Positions 23,755 through 34,029 of a stretch of DNA of 64,000 nucleotides are shown piece by piece; position 1 is the stretch's first letter; every line of letters begins with the position of its first letter. The DNA lies in NCBI GenBank assembly GCA_036365145.1, contig JAEOAD010000034.1, positions 21,566,001-21,630,000 of the forward strand, in the 5' to 3' direction. Position numbers and translations under genes: made by a program. This stretch comes from Orientallactaga sibirica. Its lineage: Eukaryota > Chordata > Mammalia > Rodentia > Dipodidae. The notes under the pieces were generated by a model. That model had not been told where the DNA came from. It did no database searches and saw only the letters and a program-made list of their open reading frames with translations.

Positions 23755-23961
23755 TAAAAAAAAAAAAAAACTTTATATTTATTTATTTGAGAGAGGGGGA
23801 GGGGGAGAAAGAATGAGTGTGTCAGGGTCTTCAGAAGCTGCAAACGAACTCCAGATGCACACGCCTCCTTGTGCATCTGGCCTATGTGGGTCCTGGGGAA
23901 TCAAACCTGGCTCCTTTGGCTTTGCAGGCAAGTGCCTTAACTGCTAAGCCATCTCTCCAGC
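23755..23961 (-). repeat. DIP SINE at the L1 5' end
   Basis: A-rich tail complement, GA/GGGGA tract, head agccatctctccagcct. No own target duplication was seen. Confidence 0.88.
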
Positions 23962-26661
23962 CTGCCAGGCTTCTTTTTCCTCCTCTCCAGATCACTAACC
24001 TGGGTCATGGAGCAGTTCCCTTTCCTGAAGTGGGGAGTCTATTCTTGAAAAGAGAAGAGCCTGTGCCCTGAGGTCTGTATCCTGAAATAAGCTGGGTGAC
24101 TCTCCGATCCGTGTCATTACTGGCAACCTTGGGTGCACTTCTGTCATGCATGTGCAATAACCTGATCATGTTGTACCCTGGTGACTTGCTTCATTCTTGT
24201 TTTTGAGCGTGCATTTGAGCACAGCCCATCTGCTATGTTAACACATCCCAGTTTAGTTCTGCGCAATGGCTTCCAAGGTTGTTCCTTGGTCCTCTGCTGC
24301 GCAGGTGATCACATCATTCTGACCTGTGATTTGGGGGCTGCAGCATTGGCTCCAAGTAGCCACGTGTGACAGTTTGCCTCTTGAGAACATTAATCCTATG
24401 TCAAGTTATCACATATGAAGACCTGCGTGCATACTTTACATTTCCATGATCAGACTGGCCGCCCTGGTGATGGATAGTATCCATGCCACGCCATCTGCTG
24501 GGTCAGCTCGGGACTGCTCTGTGATCTGAGCTGGCAGAATGCAGGCAAGCCCTTGGTGGCGTTTAGCCATGATGGCAGTAACCTAGCACTCTGTTGACCT
24601 CCCTCCCTGGCTGGGGGCTCCCCTGGATTTCACAGCTCTGCATTCTCTTTTATATGCTGATAGAATGGAGTGACTGCCTACAGTTTGCAAAGCAGAAATG
24701 GATGGAGAAGTGTGGGGACCTGCATGCAGTAGCACAGCTGATAGGTTCATGCAGACAAGCTGGTCCCAGGGTGGCCTCAGCAGGCAAGGAGTGAGGTTGG
24801 CAGAGGTCAGCCACACGCACAGGGAGAGCATGGTGGTTCCTTTCATGAGGTGTTGCATGCTTTTAACCACTCACAGATGGTTGTCTGTGAGTGCAAGGGC
24901 ACAGTCCTGTTAAATGGGTGACTCCCAGACCTTCAGGCATCTTTGATAATCTTGAGTTGCAGTGTGCCTCTTGTTACACCTGTGGTTGCTTCTCCCCATC
25001 TGCCCTGGTGGTGGTTTGTGAACCCCTGTTGGTACAGCTAGCTGGTAGGAAAGCAGAGTCCCAGGTCTAGACAAGTTCAGTGGTCTGGCTCAGTGATCTG
25101 GTAGAAACACTAGGTACTGGTCTCGAATGCTCACTCTCAGAAGGGAATTTTCCAGGCCCGGCAATGGGCCTGCCTGCCATCTATCCTTGCATGTCCCCAA
25201 TATCCTGACCTCTCTGCTGTCATGACCATGAACGTTATAGAGTTCTGAGTCAGAGAGATCTAGACGTTCCACTTGCGTGGGACTGGAGCCATCATGGTGT
25301 CCAACCTGCTTACCGCCAGATGGTAAAACTGAGGCCCAGCAAGGGCAGGAAGCAGCCTTGGGGCCCCAGCAAGCCAGCAAAGCTGCAGGCCAGGACCTGC
25401 TGGCTCTCTGTCTCACTTGCGTGAAGTCTTTACAGTTTGTCCCGATGCCCAAGGGCACGCTCTGCTGACGGAGATAGTGACTCACCTGGCACACTTAATT
25501 GTGAGCGGGACCTCACCCTCCCCAGATGGAGTCAAGGTAGCAGTCATGAGCCAGTGTGGAAGACTGGTGGAGTGGCTATCCCCAGCTCTCCTTCAGAGTG
25601 AGATGAGCCAGCTTGTAAAACAAGGAGACAAGGTGGCAGAAAGGTAGAAAGCGACCTCAGAGAGCCTCCCTTTTCCCACCAGGTGCACACACACTTTTAC
25701 TTCATTGAAGAGAGGGGCAAGAGGCTGCCTTGGATTTGAGTATCCAAGGCTGCACTCCGAGAACTGCCAGGCCATTGCAGGTGCTGGCTCAGGAATCTTG
25801 TTTCCTTCAGTATTGCCAGAAAAATATAACAAGCCTCAGAGGATGGTGACATTCTTGCCCTCTGCTGAAAGCCAGATTTATCCTCAAGAGTCAACATCAG
25901 GAGTTCCAGAATGGTTTGAGTTTCAGAAGCCATTAGATTTTCTGGCCCCACAGCCCTGTAATGAGGAAACAGAGGCTTAGAAGGGCAGGAACTTGCCCAA
26001 GGCTGACTCCTGTGTTTTGGGCTGTGTCTCATATCTGTGCCCCATCTGTCCCTTCCCCTCTCTCAAGTTTTCAATGTCATCTTTGTAAAGTACTTGGGGG
26101 GGGGGGCAGTGTGAGGAGTGTGGTGATCTCCTGGCCGGGCCTCCACAGTGCTGGGTCTCCATGGTGTTCTCATCAAAGGCATTCACCTCCTCTCCTTCTC
26201 AAGGTTGCTGCTTGCCTATTTATAGAACTGACCTAGAGGAGGCTGCCGTTACCAACCAGAAAGAATACAAATGATGCTCACCTCGGCATTTTCTATTCTT
26301 CCCTCACTTTCCTTTCTAACTCCTCAGACAATGCGTTTCTGCAGCAGTTCTCCACGGACATTCCCAGGGGCAGGCTCTGCCATCTGCTGAGCGAGCGTCT
26401 ACGGATCCAGAGGACCTGGATCTTATGCCCTCAGTCTCACTTGACCCATATCACTCTCAACAGATGACTGGGACTTGACCCATTTCTGCCTGCCTGGGCA
26501 GTCTGTGTGTTCCTCCCACTGCCTTTCCCTGTTCCCACCTCCAGCACTGTGGCACCTATGGGAGTTGTGATGCTTTGGGGGACACTGTTCACTTTTTTAC
26601 CCAGTCAGACCAAATAGTTGTTTCTCAGGATCTGCTTTGTGACAGCCCAAGCTTTGTCTTT
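23962..26661. other. Single-copy intron
   Basis: No gene or young repeat recognised; a MIR-like piece at 25930-26015 and a G12 run at 26095-26106. Open frames on both strands overlap each other and carry no known motif. Confidence 0.4.
25930..26015 (-). repeat. MIR fragment
   Basis: atgaggaaacagaggcttag and aacttgcccaaggctgact match reverse MIR. Confidence 0.6.
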
Positions 26662-26985
26662 CACCAGTCTGCAGGTTCCATGGGGACGTACATGTGTCAG
26701 AGACAAAGCCTTACCTCGCCAGGTGCAAGTGTCGTAAAGATCTAGTGTGTGCTTGGTGATGCCTCATCTCTCACCAGGCAACAACTGTCATGGGAACCTA
26801 CTTGATACCTGGAGATAACTTGCCTCACCAGGCACAAGTATCACAAGGACCTACTATGTGTCACACAGTGCCTGTTACATGGCTCAAGTGTTGTGAGCAC
26901 TTGTTGTATACCTGGACCTGGCAATGCCTCATCTCACCATAAGTGTTGCAGGGGCCTACTGTGTGCCAGGAGAAGCTGTGTCTCT
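26662..26985. repeat. Degenerate minisatellite, about 55 bp x 6
   Basis: Six consecutive units begin CACCAG/CGCCAG/CATGG/CACCAT: 26662-26716, 26717-26771, 26772-26825, 26826-26877, 26878-26934 and 26935-26985 (55, 55, 54, 52, 57 and 51 bp). Each has an aagtgtc-like core, a gg(a/c)cctact-like middle and a gcctcatct-like end. Units differ by many substitutions, so the array is old. No matching transposon family is known to me. Confidence 0.82.
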
Positions 26986-27859
26986 CATCAGGCCATTCTC
27001 TTTGCTTCCTCTAGGCCCAGCACACAGTAGGTTCTTGGGTTGATTCTTGCAGAGTGAATGGTGGAGCTTAGTCTCACTGTGTGCCTAGGGCGGAGCAGAG
27101 ATAGAGACTGGTGAAGCAGGGAGCTCTGCCTTCGTGGAGCAGAAAAGTGGTGTCAGGAAGGTGTGAGGGCACTGAGGATGTGACAACCTGTGGCTTTTGC
27201 TCATACCACCTGAGTGCTGGACCACACTTTCCATTTTGCTGGGGCAGAAGCAGGTTTGGTCTCAAGCCCCTCCTTTATATCTCCAGTGTTTGGCCTGAGG
27301 AGCCCCAGGGAGTGCTCAAGAGCATTGTAAATCTCTGCTCATCTCAAGATCTCTTTTAAAAGTGAGTTTTGGAGAGCTGCCATGCTCACGTTGTTCCTTC
27401 TGCTGGGGTCTGGCACTTGGCTGTGGGTGGAAGAGTGGTGCCTCCCGTTTCCCTTCATCTTCTGGGAGAGGTTATGTAGCAGAGTCCCTCCTGCCCATGG
27501 CAGACAGGTCCCCTTACTATTTGAAAGAGACCTCAGCTTTCTGTCCCCATGTCCCTTGAATGTGGGGAGTTGGAGAGGCAAAAGCAGTGGATTGGGGTGA
27601 GCCAGACAGCTTTTGGCCCCATTTTAGGCACATTACTATTTTCTTATATTTAAACCAATGTGCCTTTATCATGAAACATTTAGGGGGGAAATACTGTGAA
27701 ATAGGACGAGCAAAATACCAGGCACCTGGGAGCCCACACGGAGAGAGGTCCATGGCACCCCAGCCCTTTGCCATAAGATTTTCATGGCCACATATAATTT
27801 CAGTCTGTGTAGAAGCCATCACTGAGTCAGACTGGCCCCAGGTGTGGGGATAGCTGGAG
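26986..27859. other. Single-copy intron
   Basis: Nothing recognised. Overlapping frames at 27111-27999 on both strands have no known domain. Confidence 0.4.
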
Positions 27860-28125
27860 CTGCCCAAATAGAATACCACAGATGGGGTGACTTCACCATA
27901 GGAATTGATTTTCTTGCATTTCTCAAACCTGGAATTCTGAGACACAACCCCAGTGTGATGGCAGTTCCAGGCTTGCACAGGGTCCCCTTCTTCCTGCATC
28001 CTTACATAGATGGAAGAGAGTGAGTCACTAATCTCCTCATGAAAGGCCCACCTTCATGACTTCTGGTCACCTCCCAAAGACCCCATCTCCAGAATATTCT
28101 CGTAATGGAGGTAAAGCTTCAGTGT
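27860..28125. mobile_element. Ancient LTR-like mammalian repeat
   Basis: The order accacagatggggtgactt, gttccaggcttgcacagg, cccaccttcatgacttctgg, cctcccaaagaccccatctc matches a widespread old mammalian repeat. I cannot name the family by eye. A second copy lies at 37365-37650. Confidence 0.5.
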
Positions 28126-28499
28126 GTGAATGTGGGAGGAAATGTCCTATCTAGTGTGGGGTGTATTACTGCTGATTCATTGCCCTTCAGCTCCACTGCA
28201 GGTACATTGTGGCAAAGCAATATGGCAGATCTCAGCTATAAAGTTTAGCTTATTGCTCCATCTGTTATTCCATCCCCAGACTGGAAAACGTGTAATACAC
28301 AGTAGGGCCTACAACTCAACAATTAGTAGCCGTAGGAAAGGAACCCATTCCTAGCCATGAGGAGATGAGTACCTTCCCTTCACTTGAGTGAGTGTCTGAT
28401 TCCTCCCTGCTCCCATCTGTGGGTACTTTATGGGACAGCACATGTCTGGTGTGGAGCACAGTGCCTGATGCACACTGGCCTACCATAAGCAGCTGATGG

Positions 28500-28787
28500 G
28501 AGGAAAGGGTTCATTTGGCTTGTAGTCTTGAAGGGGAGCTTCTGATCCAAGGGGAAAGTATGGCATGAGCAGAGGCTCCACATCTCCTCAGTCATAACAG
28601 GTGGCAAATAGCAAGAGAGTGAACTGAGCTTTGGCAAAGGGAAAGTTGGGTTATGATACTCCAAAACTCATCCGCAGCAACACACCTCCTCTAATGAGGC
28701 TCCACTTTCCAAATTGCCCAAGCTGGGGTCCAAGCATTCAAAACTCCTGAGTTTATGGGAGACATCTGATTCAAACCACCACAGACC
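28500..28787 (-). mobile_element. MaLR-type LTR fragment
   Basis: Ends gattcaaaccaccaca and contains tggcatgagcagaggctcc, as in the LTRs at 51990 and 52508, but more diverged. Confidence 0.5.
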
Positions 28788-28983
28788 ATTTATAAATCTT
28801 AAGCTATTGTTATCATTAATATTTTTCTGTTTTGACTCTCCTGCCTTGTATTTTATTGGTGTCCCAAGACCACCCTAGGTTCAATGATTAGCTAGCTAGA
28901 CTTACAGATTCAGCATACACACTCGACCCTCAGTATCTGTGATGATTTAGCAATAAAACCCACTGAAAATCAAGTCCACTTTT

Positions 28984-29652
28984 TGCATGTGTATGTGTGG
29001 GTTAAGTGTGTGTGCATGTTCCTATGTGTGCACATGCATGTGTCTGTTGTATGTGTAATGGCCAGAGGACAACTTTGGGTGTCATCCTCTTCTTGAGACA
29101 GGCTTTTTACGACCTGGACCTCACCAATTAGGCTACACTGGCTTGGCTGGTGAATTCTAGTGTGGTGGTTTGATTCAGGTGTCCTCCGTAAACTTAGGTG
29201 CTCTGAATGCTAGGTTCCCCAGCTGATGGAAATTGGAAATTAAAGCCTCCTGGAGGTGGTGTATTGTTGGGGGCAGGCTTATGGGTGTTATAGCCAGCTC
29301 CCTCTTGCCAGTGTTTGGCACACTCTTCTGTTGCTGTTGTCCACCTTTGTGTTGGCCAGGCAGTGATGTCCACCCTCTGCTCATGCCATCGCTTTCCCCT
29401 GCCATCATGGAGCTTCCCCTCAAATCTGTAAGCCAAAATAAATCCTTTTTTCCAAAAAGCTGCTCTTGATTGGGTGATTTCTGCCAGCAGTGCAAACATG
29501 ACTGCGACACCTAGGGATCCTATCTTCCCTTCCCCAGCTCTAGGATTACAAGCATGACCCACCACACCCAGCATTTGCATAATGAGTATGAAATTTGAAT
29601 TCTTCATACTAGCAAGACAAACAGTTTACCCACTAAGCCATCTTCTCAACCC
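28984..29652 (-). repeat. B3 SINE split by a solo LTR
   Basis: First part 28984-29160 (GT-rich, aatggccagaggacaacttt, gctacactggcttggctgg). Second part 29510-29652 (ctagggatcctatcttccc to taagccatcttctcaaccc). The LTR at 29161-29509 separates them. Confidence 0.78.
29161..29509 (+). mobile_element. Solo LTR, MaLR-type, inside B3
   Basis: TGTGGTGGTTTGATTCAGG at the start, GACTGCGACA at the end, and an AATAAA signal at about 29439. The flanks tctag and cctag resemble a 5-bp target duplication. No internal viral genes. Confidence 0.75.
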
Positions 29653-29719
29653 CTCAAATCCCTTTTATAAAATGGTGTAGCATTTGGATATAACCTACTC
29701 ACATCTTTTATAGACTTTT

Positions 29720-30012
29720 TTTTAAAAAGAAAGGCCATGCCATCCTTTCTTTTTAAATAGTTTTTAATTTATTTATTTATTTTTGGAGAGAGAGACACAG
29801 AGACAGAGAGGAAGACAGATAGAGATGGGCGCGCCAGCAGCCTCTCAGCTACTGCAAACGAAATCCAGATGCGCGCGCCCCCTTGTGGTCAAGTGCGGCA
29901 TTGCGCCCTTGTGTCACTTTGCATCTGGCTAACTGTGGGACCTGGAGATTGGAACCGGCGTTCTCAGGCTTAGGAGGCAGGTGCCTTAACCGCTAAGCCA
30001 TCTCTCCAGCCC
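29720..30012 (-). repeat. DIP SINE, long subtype
   Basis: Flanked by the 14-bp duplication cttttatagacttt (29705-29718 and 30013-30026). Compared with other DIPs it has an extra internal stretch (caagtgcggcattgcgccc region, about 29889-29925). A hairpin-forming tail segment lies at 29724-29754. Confidence 0.9.
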
Positions 30013-30164
30013 CTTTTATAGACTTTAAATCATCACTCAATGACTTCTTATACTTAGTACTATGTAAATGTTATGTAAATAGCTTCTCTGCTATATGATT
30101 TAGGAAATAATTTCAAGAAAAACATCTTTACATGTTCAGTACAGATGCAGCTTTTAAAAAGTAT

Positions 30165-30322
30165 TTTTTGTCTTTTTTGAGGTAGGGTCTTACTGTAGCC
30201 AAGGCTGACCTGAAACTCACTCAGTAGTTCTAGGTTGGCCTTGAACCCACAGCGATCCTCCTACCTCTGCCTCCTGAGTTCTGGGATTGTGGAATTAAAG
30301 GTGTGCACCACTATACCCAGTT
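30165..30322 (-). repeat. B1 SINE
   Basis: ttttttgaggtagggtctta to accactatacccagtt, with a short extra insertion ttgtgga. Confidence 0.88.
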
Positions 30323-30950
30323 AAAAATATTTTTCCACTTTTTTTTTTATTTGAGAGAGACAGACAGAGGAAGAGGCTGAGAGAGAGAGAGAGAATGGGC
30401 CCAGCTCTAGATGCATGTGTCCCCTTGTGGGCAAGCATGGCATTGAGCCCTTACGTCACTTTTTTAAAAATTATTTTTATTGACAACTTCTTTAATTGTA
30501 GATAGTATCCCATGGCACTTCCCCTCCCCCACTTTACCCTTTGAAACTTCACTCTCCATCATATCCCCTCCCCCTCTCAATCAGTCTCTCTTTGCAATTT
30601 GATGTCATGATCTTTTCCTCTTATTATGATGGTCTTATGTAGGTAGTGTCAGGCACTGTGAGGTCATGGATATCCAGGCCATTTTGTGTCTGAAGGAGCA
30701 CGTTGTAAGGAGTCCTACTCTTCCTTTGGCTCTTACATTCTTTCTGGCCCCTCTTCCGCAATGGATCTTGAGCCTTGGAAGGTGTGTTAGAGATGTTTCA
30801 GTGCTGAGCACTCCTCTGTCACTTCTTCTCAGCACCATGGTGCCTTCTGAGTTATCCCAAGTTTGCCACCATCTGAAAAGAGAAGCTTCTCTAACCAAAA
30901 GTGAGAGTGGCATTATTATATGGGTGTGGAGATGAAGAAAGTGCTTACTG

Positions 30951-31330
30951 AACCAAAAGGCAACATAGTGCTGAGAAGAAGGGATGGAGGAGTGCCCAGC
31001 ACTGAAACACCTCTGTCACACCCTCCAAGGCTCAGGGACCATTGTGGAAGAGGGGGCAGATAGAATGGAAGAGCCAAAGGAAGGGTATGACCTCTTACAA
31101 TGCAACTGCCCAGACAGAAATTGGCCTTGATATCCATGACCTTGCAGTGCCTAGCAATACCTTCACAAGACCCTCAAAATGGAATTAAATTAAAAGAGAG
31201 ACTAATGGAGAGAGGGAGGGGATATGATGGACATTGGAGTTCTAAAGTGGAATGGGGAGAGGGGAGGGAAATATCATGTGTTTTTGTATGTAAGAATAGA
31301 AGTTGTCAATAAAAAATGAACAAAAAAAAA
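30951..31330 (+). mobile_element. L1 3' end inserted in opposite L1
   Basis: A 380-bp 3' UTR ending gaagttgtcaataaaaaatg and an A-run. Flanked by the duplication gaaagtgcttactga (30936-30950 and 31331-31345). Confidence 0.93.
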
Positions 31331-32162
31331 GAAAGTGCTTACTGAGCAGTTTGGTGAGCATAGTATATACATTTAGTGAGACACCAGCAGACATTACACC
31401 CTTAGGGCTCATGACTACCCCTGTCGTATGTTTTCAGTATCAGGAATGTGTTCCCTCCCATGGAGCGGGCCTCCTCCAGTTAGAGAGCAGTTGGTTTCCC
31501 CCATAACAGACATGCCACTATTGCACCCATTGGCTCATTTGACCTGGCTGGCCAAATTTAAAGCTTGCAGTGTTCACTGTTGAGTACCTTCACTGGTGTT
31601 TTCTCTCTCCCATTGACCTGCATGCAGTGTAGCTTTTTCCAATTTTCTGTCAGCTGATCCTCATGGAGGATGCTTTCAGCTCAGCTCCAGCAGGATTTCT
31701 CAGTGAACTTGCCACCCAAGTATGTGGAGTCTTCAGCAATAGGGTCTTACCATCTATTCCTGGTGGGAAACCAAGGGCCTTAGCAATGGCCTATAATGTT
31801 TTGGGGGTATCTGTGACCTTCCTGGCCAACAACTCACTGGAAGGTATCCCATCCCTGGCACTGAAAATTTTCTAGTAATAATCTATGGCTTCTGAGTATT
31901 CCAGTGTCCAGAAAAGTAGGTTTCCATATGAATTTTTTATATCCTCTTAGATTTTGATTAGCCCTCCTTCCACCATTCCTTTACTCAATCTCTTCTGTTG
32001 ACCTCACTTAGGCCTTTTTACCCCCATTAATCTGTTCTTCTACTTACATATATACAATGCCATCCTGTTAAGTCCCCCCCCCCCACACACACACCTTGCT
32101 TCCTTTCTCTTCCCTTTATATCCCCTTTCTAGCTTACTGGCTTCTGCTACTGAGTTTTATTT

Positions 32163-32366
32163 TTACTCACATAGAAGTCCAATCATTTGTAGCTGGGATC
32201 CACATATGAGAGAGAACATATGACGTTTGGCTTTCTGGCCCTGGGTTACCTCACTAAGTATAATCCTTTCCAGATCCATCCATTTTCCAGCAAATTTCAC
32301 AACTTCATTTTTTTTATCGCTGAGTAGAACTCCATTGTGTAAATGTACCACATCTTCATTATCCAC
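32163..32366 (-). pseudogene. Remnant L1 ORF2 C-terminus
   Basis: A 67-codon frame within the - strand L1 that recalls the last part of L1 ORF2p (tryptophan-rich W-M-D-L-E-R-I and FSLI near the end). The reverse transcriptase and endonuclease domains are absent, so it cannot be functional. Confidence 0.75.
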
Positions 32367-32649
32367 TCATCAGTTGAGGGACATCTAGTCTGGTTCCATT
32401 TCCTAGCTATTGTGAATAGAGTGGCAATAAACATGGTTGAGCAAGTATCTCTAAGGTAGTGAGATGAGTCCTTAGGATATATGCCTAGGAGTGGTATAGC
32501 AGGGTCATATGGTAGATCTATATTTAGCTGTCTCAGGACCTTACATCACTTTTGTGCTTGGCTAAACATGGGACCTAGAGAATCAAATGGGTGTTCTTAG
32601 GCTTGGCAGGCAGGTGCCTTAACTGCTAAGCCATCTCTCCAGCCCCACT

Positions 32650-32872
32650 TTTTATTTTTAATATTTTTACTTACATTTATTTATTACACACACACATAAA
32701 CACAGAGAGAGGAGAGGGAGAAGATGGGCATGCCAGGACCTTTAGCCATTGTAAACGAACTCCAGACACATGTGCTACCTTGTGCAAAGGGCTTATGTGG
32801 GTACTGGGAATTGAACTTGGGTCCTTAGGCTTCACAGGCAAGTGATAACCACTGAGCCATCTCTCTAACCCC
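32650..32872 (-). repeat. DIP SINE
   Basis: Tail with a CA run (32682-32696), body, head gagccatctctctaacccc. Confidence 0.87.
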
Positions 32873-32874
32873 TA

Positions 32875-33095
32875 AAAATATTTTTAAATTTCTTTTATTT
32901 ATTTGATAGAGGGGGGGAGGGAGGGAGAGAGAGAGAGAGACAATGCACATGCTATGGCTTCCAGCCACTGCGAACTAACTCCAGATGCATGTGCCACCTT
33001 GTGCATCTGGCTTATGTGGGCTCTGAGGAATCAAACCTGGGTCCTTTGGCTTCGCAGGCAAGTGCCTTAGCCGCTAATCCATCTCTCCAGCTCCC
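32875..33095 (-). repeat. DIP SINE
   Basis: Tail tttcttttatttatttgat, G/GA-rich run, head ctaatccatctctccagctcc. Confidence 0.88.
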
Positions 33096-33810
33096 TATAA
33101 ACATTTTTGATCTGTGGATGTCTGTGTGTTGGCGGGGGGGGGGGGTGGTTGTTGCTGATGGCCATTGAGCTCATGGCTAATATTTATTATGAGTGATTGC
33201 AAAAGAGAATGAGTTCAGGGTAAGACACTTGGAAAACCCAAGTTTCCCAGAGCTCGCTCTCTCAGTGAGTTACATCGGACGTGCTTGTTTCTTCCAGCGT
33301 CAAACTGTGTTAGAGTGAGTGTGATGCTGTCTGCTGGGAAAGAGCGTTAGACAGCATTGTTTCACTGGGGCAGTCACATACACATGTCTGTGACACCCAC
33401 GTTCCAGACCTCTGGAGAGCATGGGTTAGGCATAACCACACTGTGAGCAAGCAGTGTAAACACAGTTAGCTCCCCGCATCAGGAACATACCTAATGTAAG
33501 GTCCCAGATACCAACCCAGGGCCAGTCCTGAACACAGGGCTTATGGGGTAGCAGCCATAGGCCTGTTGGGTTTTCTGTACAGATATCCTGAGAGGCCACG
33601 TACCGTGTATTTGGACCACTTTAGATAAGGGTGGGACTGGGACACATCTCTGTTTTTATAGGCCAACAGGACCGGCTAGGGGAAAATAGGGACTTAGAAG
33701 CTGAGTTATACTCCTCCACACATGGGGTCTTGGGAGGAAGTGTGGTTCCCATAATGGCAGGGTAGGAGTGTCCCCATATCCTCTTAACAGTGTGTTTCCC
33801 CTCTCTGCAG
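33096..33810. other. Whrn: Intron 1 next to exon 2
   Basis: Single-copy, with a G-rich run at about 33132-33147 and the acceptor with its pyrimidine tract at 33790-33810. No repeat recognised in the last 700 bp before the exon. Confidence 0.6.
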
Positions 33811-34029
33811 GCTTTGAAGGGCTCCAAGAAGCTGGTGTTGTCTGTGTACTCAACGGGGCGCATCCCTGGAGGATATGTCACCAACCACATCTACACTTGG
33901 GTGGACCCACAGGGCCGCAGCACCTCCCCGCCATCAGGCCTGTCCCAGCCCCATGGCAGCATCCTGAGACAGCATGAGAGTGACCGAAAGAGTGCCCTCC
34001 ACCTCCTACAGAGTGGAGATGAGAAAAAG
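33811..34029 (+). CDS. Whrn: Whirlin exon 2: end of PDZ1 and inter-PDZ linker
   Basis: The open frame starts at the first base after a pyrimidine-rich acceptor (ctctctgcag, 33801-33810) and runs 73 codons to a strong donor (AAG|gtgagc at 34030). Its length, 219 bp, equals human exon 2 (c.619-837) as I remember it. Residues 1-17 (ALKGSKKLVLSVYSTGR) are the last helix turn and final strand of PDZ1. Residues 18-38, with VTNHIYTWVDPQGRS, are the conserved extension after PDZ1. Residues 39-73 are a Ser/Pro/Gln-rich linker ending GDEKK just before PDZ2. Whirlin is a cytoplasmic scaffold at stereocilia tips and ankle links and at the photoreceptor periciliary membrane; its PDZ1 and PDZ2 bind the C-termini of usherin and ADGRV1. 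Both exon ends are phase 0. The frame runs on into the intron to 34110, but the donor fixes the exon end. The recognition is very secure. Confidence 0.96.

Larger units (their letters stand above)
30464..32538 (-). mobile_element. L1 (5'-truncated), inserted in DIP and split by another L1
   Basis: 3' UTR at 30464-30950 and 31331-32160, then the end of ORF2 at 32163-32538. On the - strand the frame reads [18 protein letters not shown] followed by [10 protein letters not shown], the recognised L1 ORF2 C-terminus. A + strand L1 piece is inserted at 30951-31330. Confidence 0.9.
30335..32646 (-). repeat. DIP SINE (long subtype) split by L1
   Basis: Tail half 30335-30463 and head half 32540-32646 (to agccatctctccagcccc). 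The interrupted site is duplicated as ccttacgtcactttt (30449-30463) and ccttacatcactttt (32539-32553). Confidence 0.88.
1..33810 (+). other. Whrn: Whrn intron 1 (3' part)
   Basis: All sequence before the acceptor at 33810 is intron 1, because the first coding match is exon 2 and nothing resembling the N-terminal region or the start of PDZ1 occurs upstream. It holds SINEs, L1 pieces, MaLR-type LTRs, a 2.9-kb tandem duplication and a minisatellite, listed separately. No convincing second gene or processed pseudogene was seen on either strand. Confidence 0.85.

Noticed and set aside
27517..27999. 160-codon - strand frame
   Set aside because: It runs into an old LTR-like repeat (27860-28125) and has no recognisable motif.
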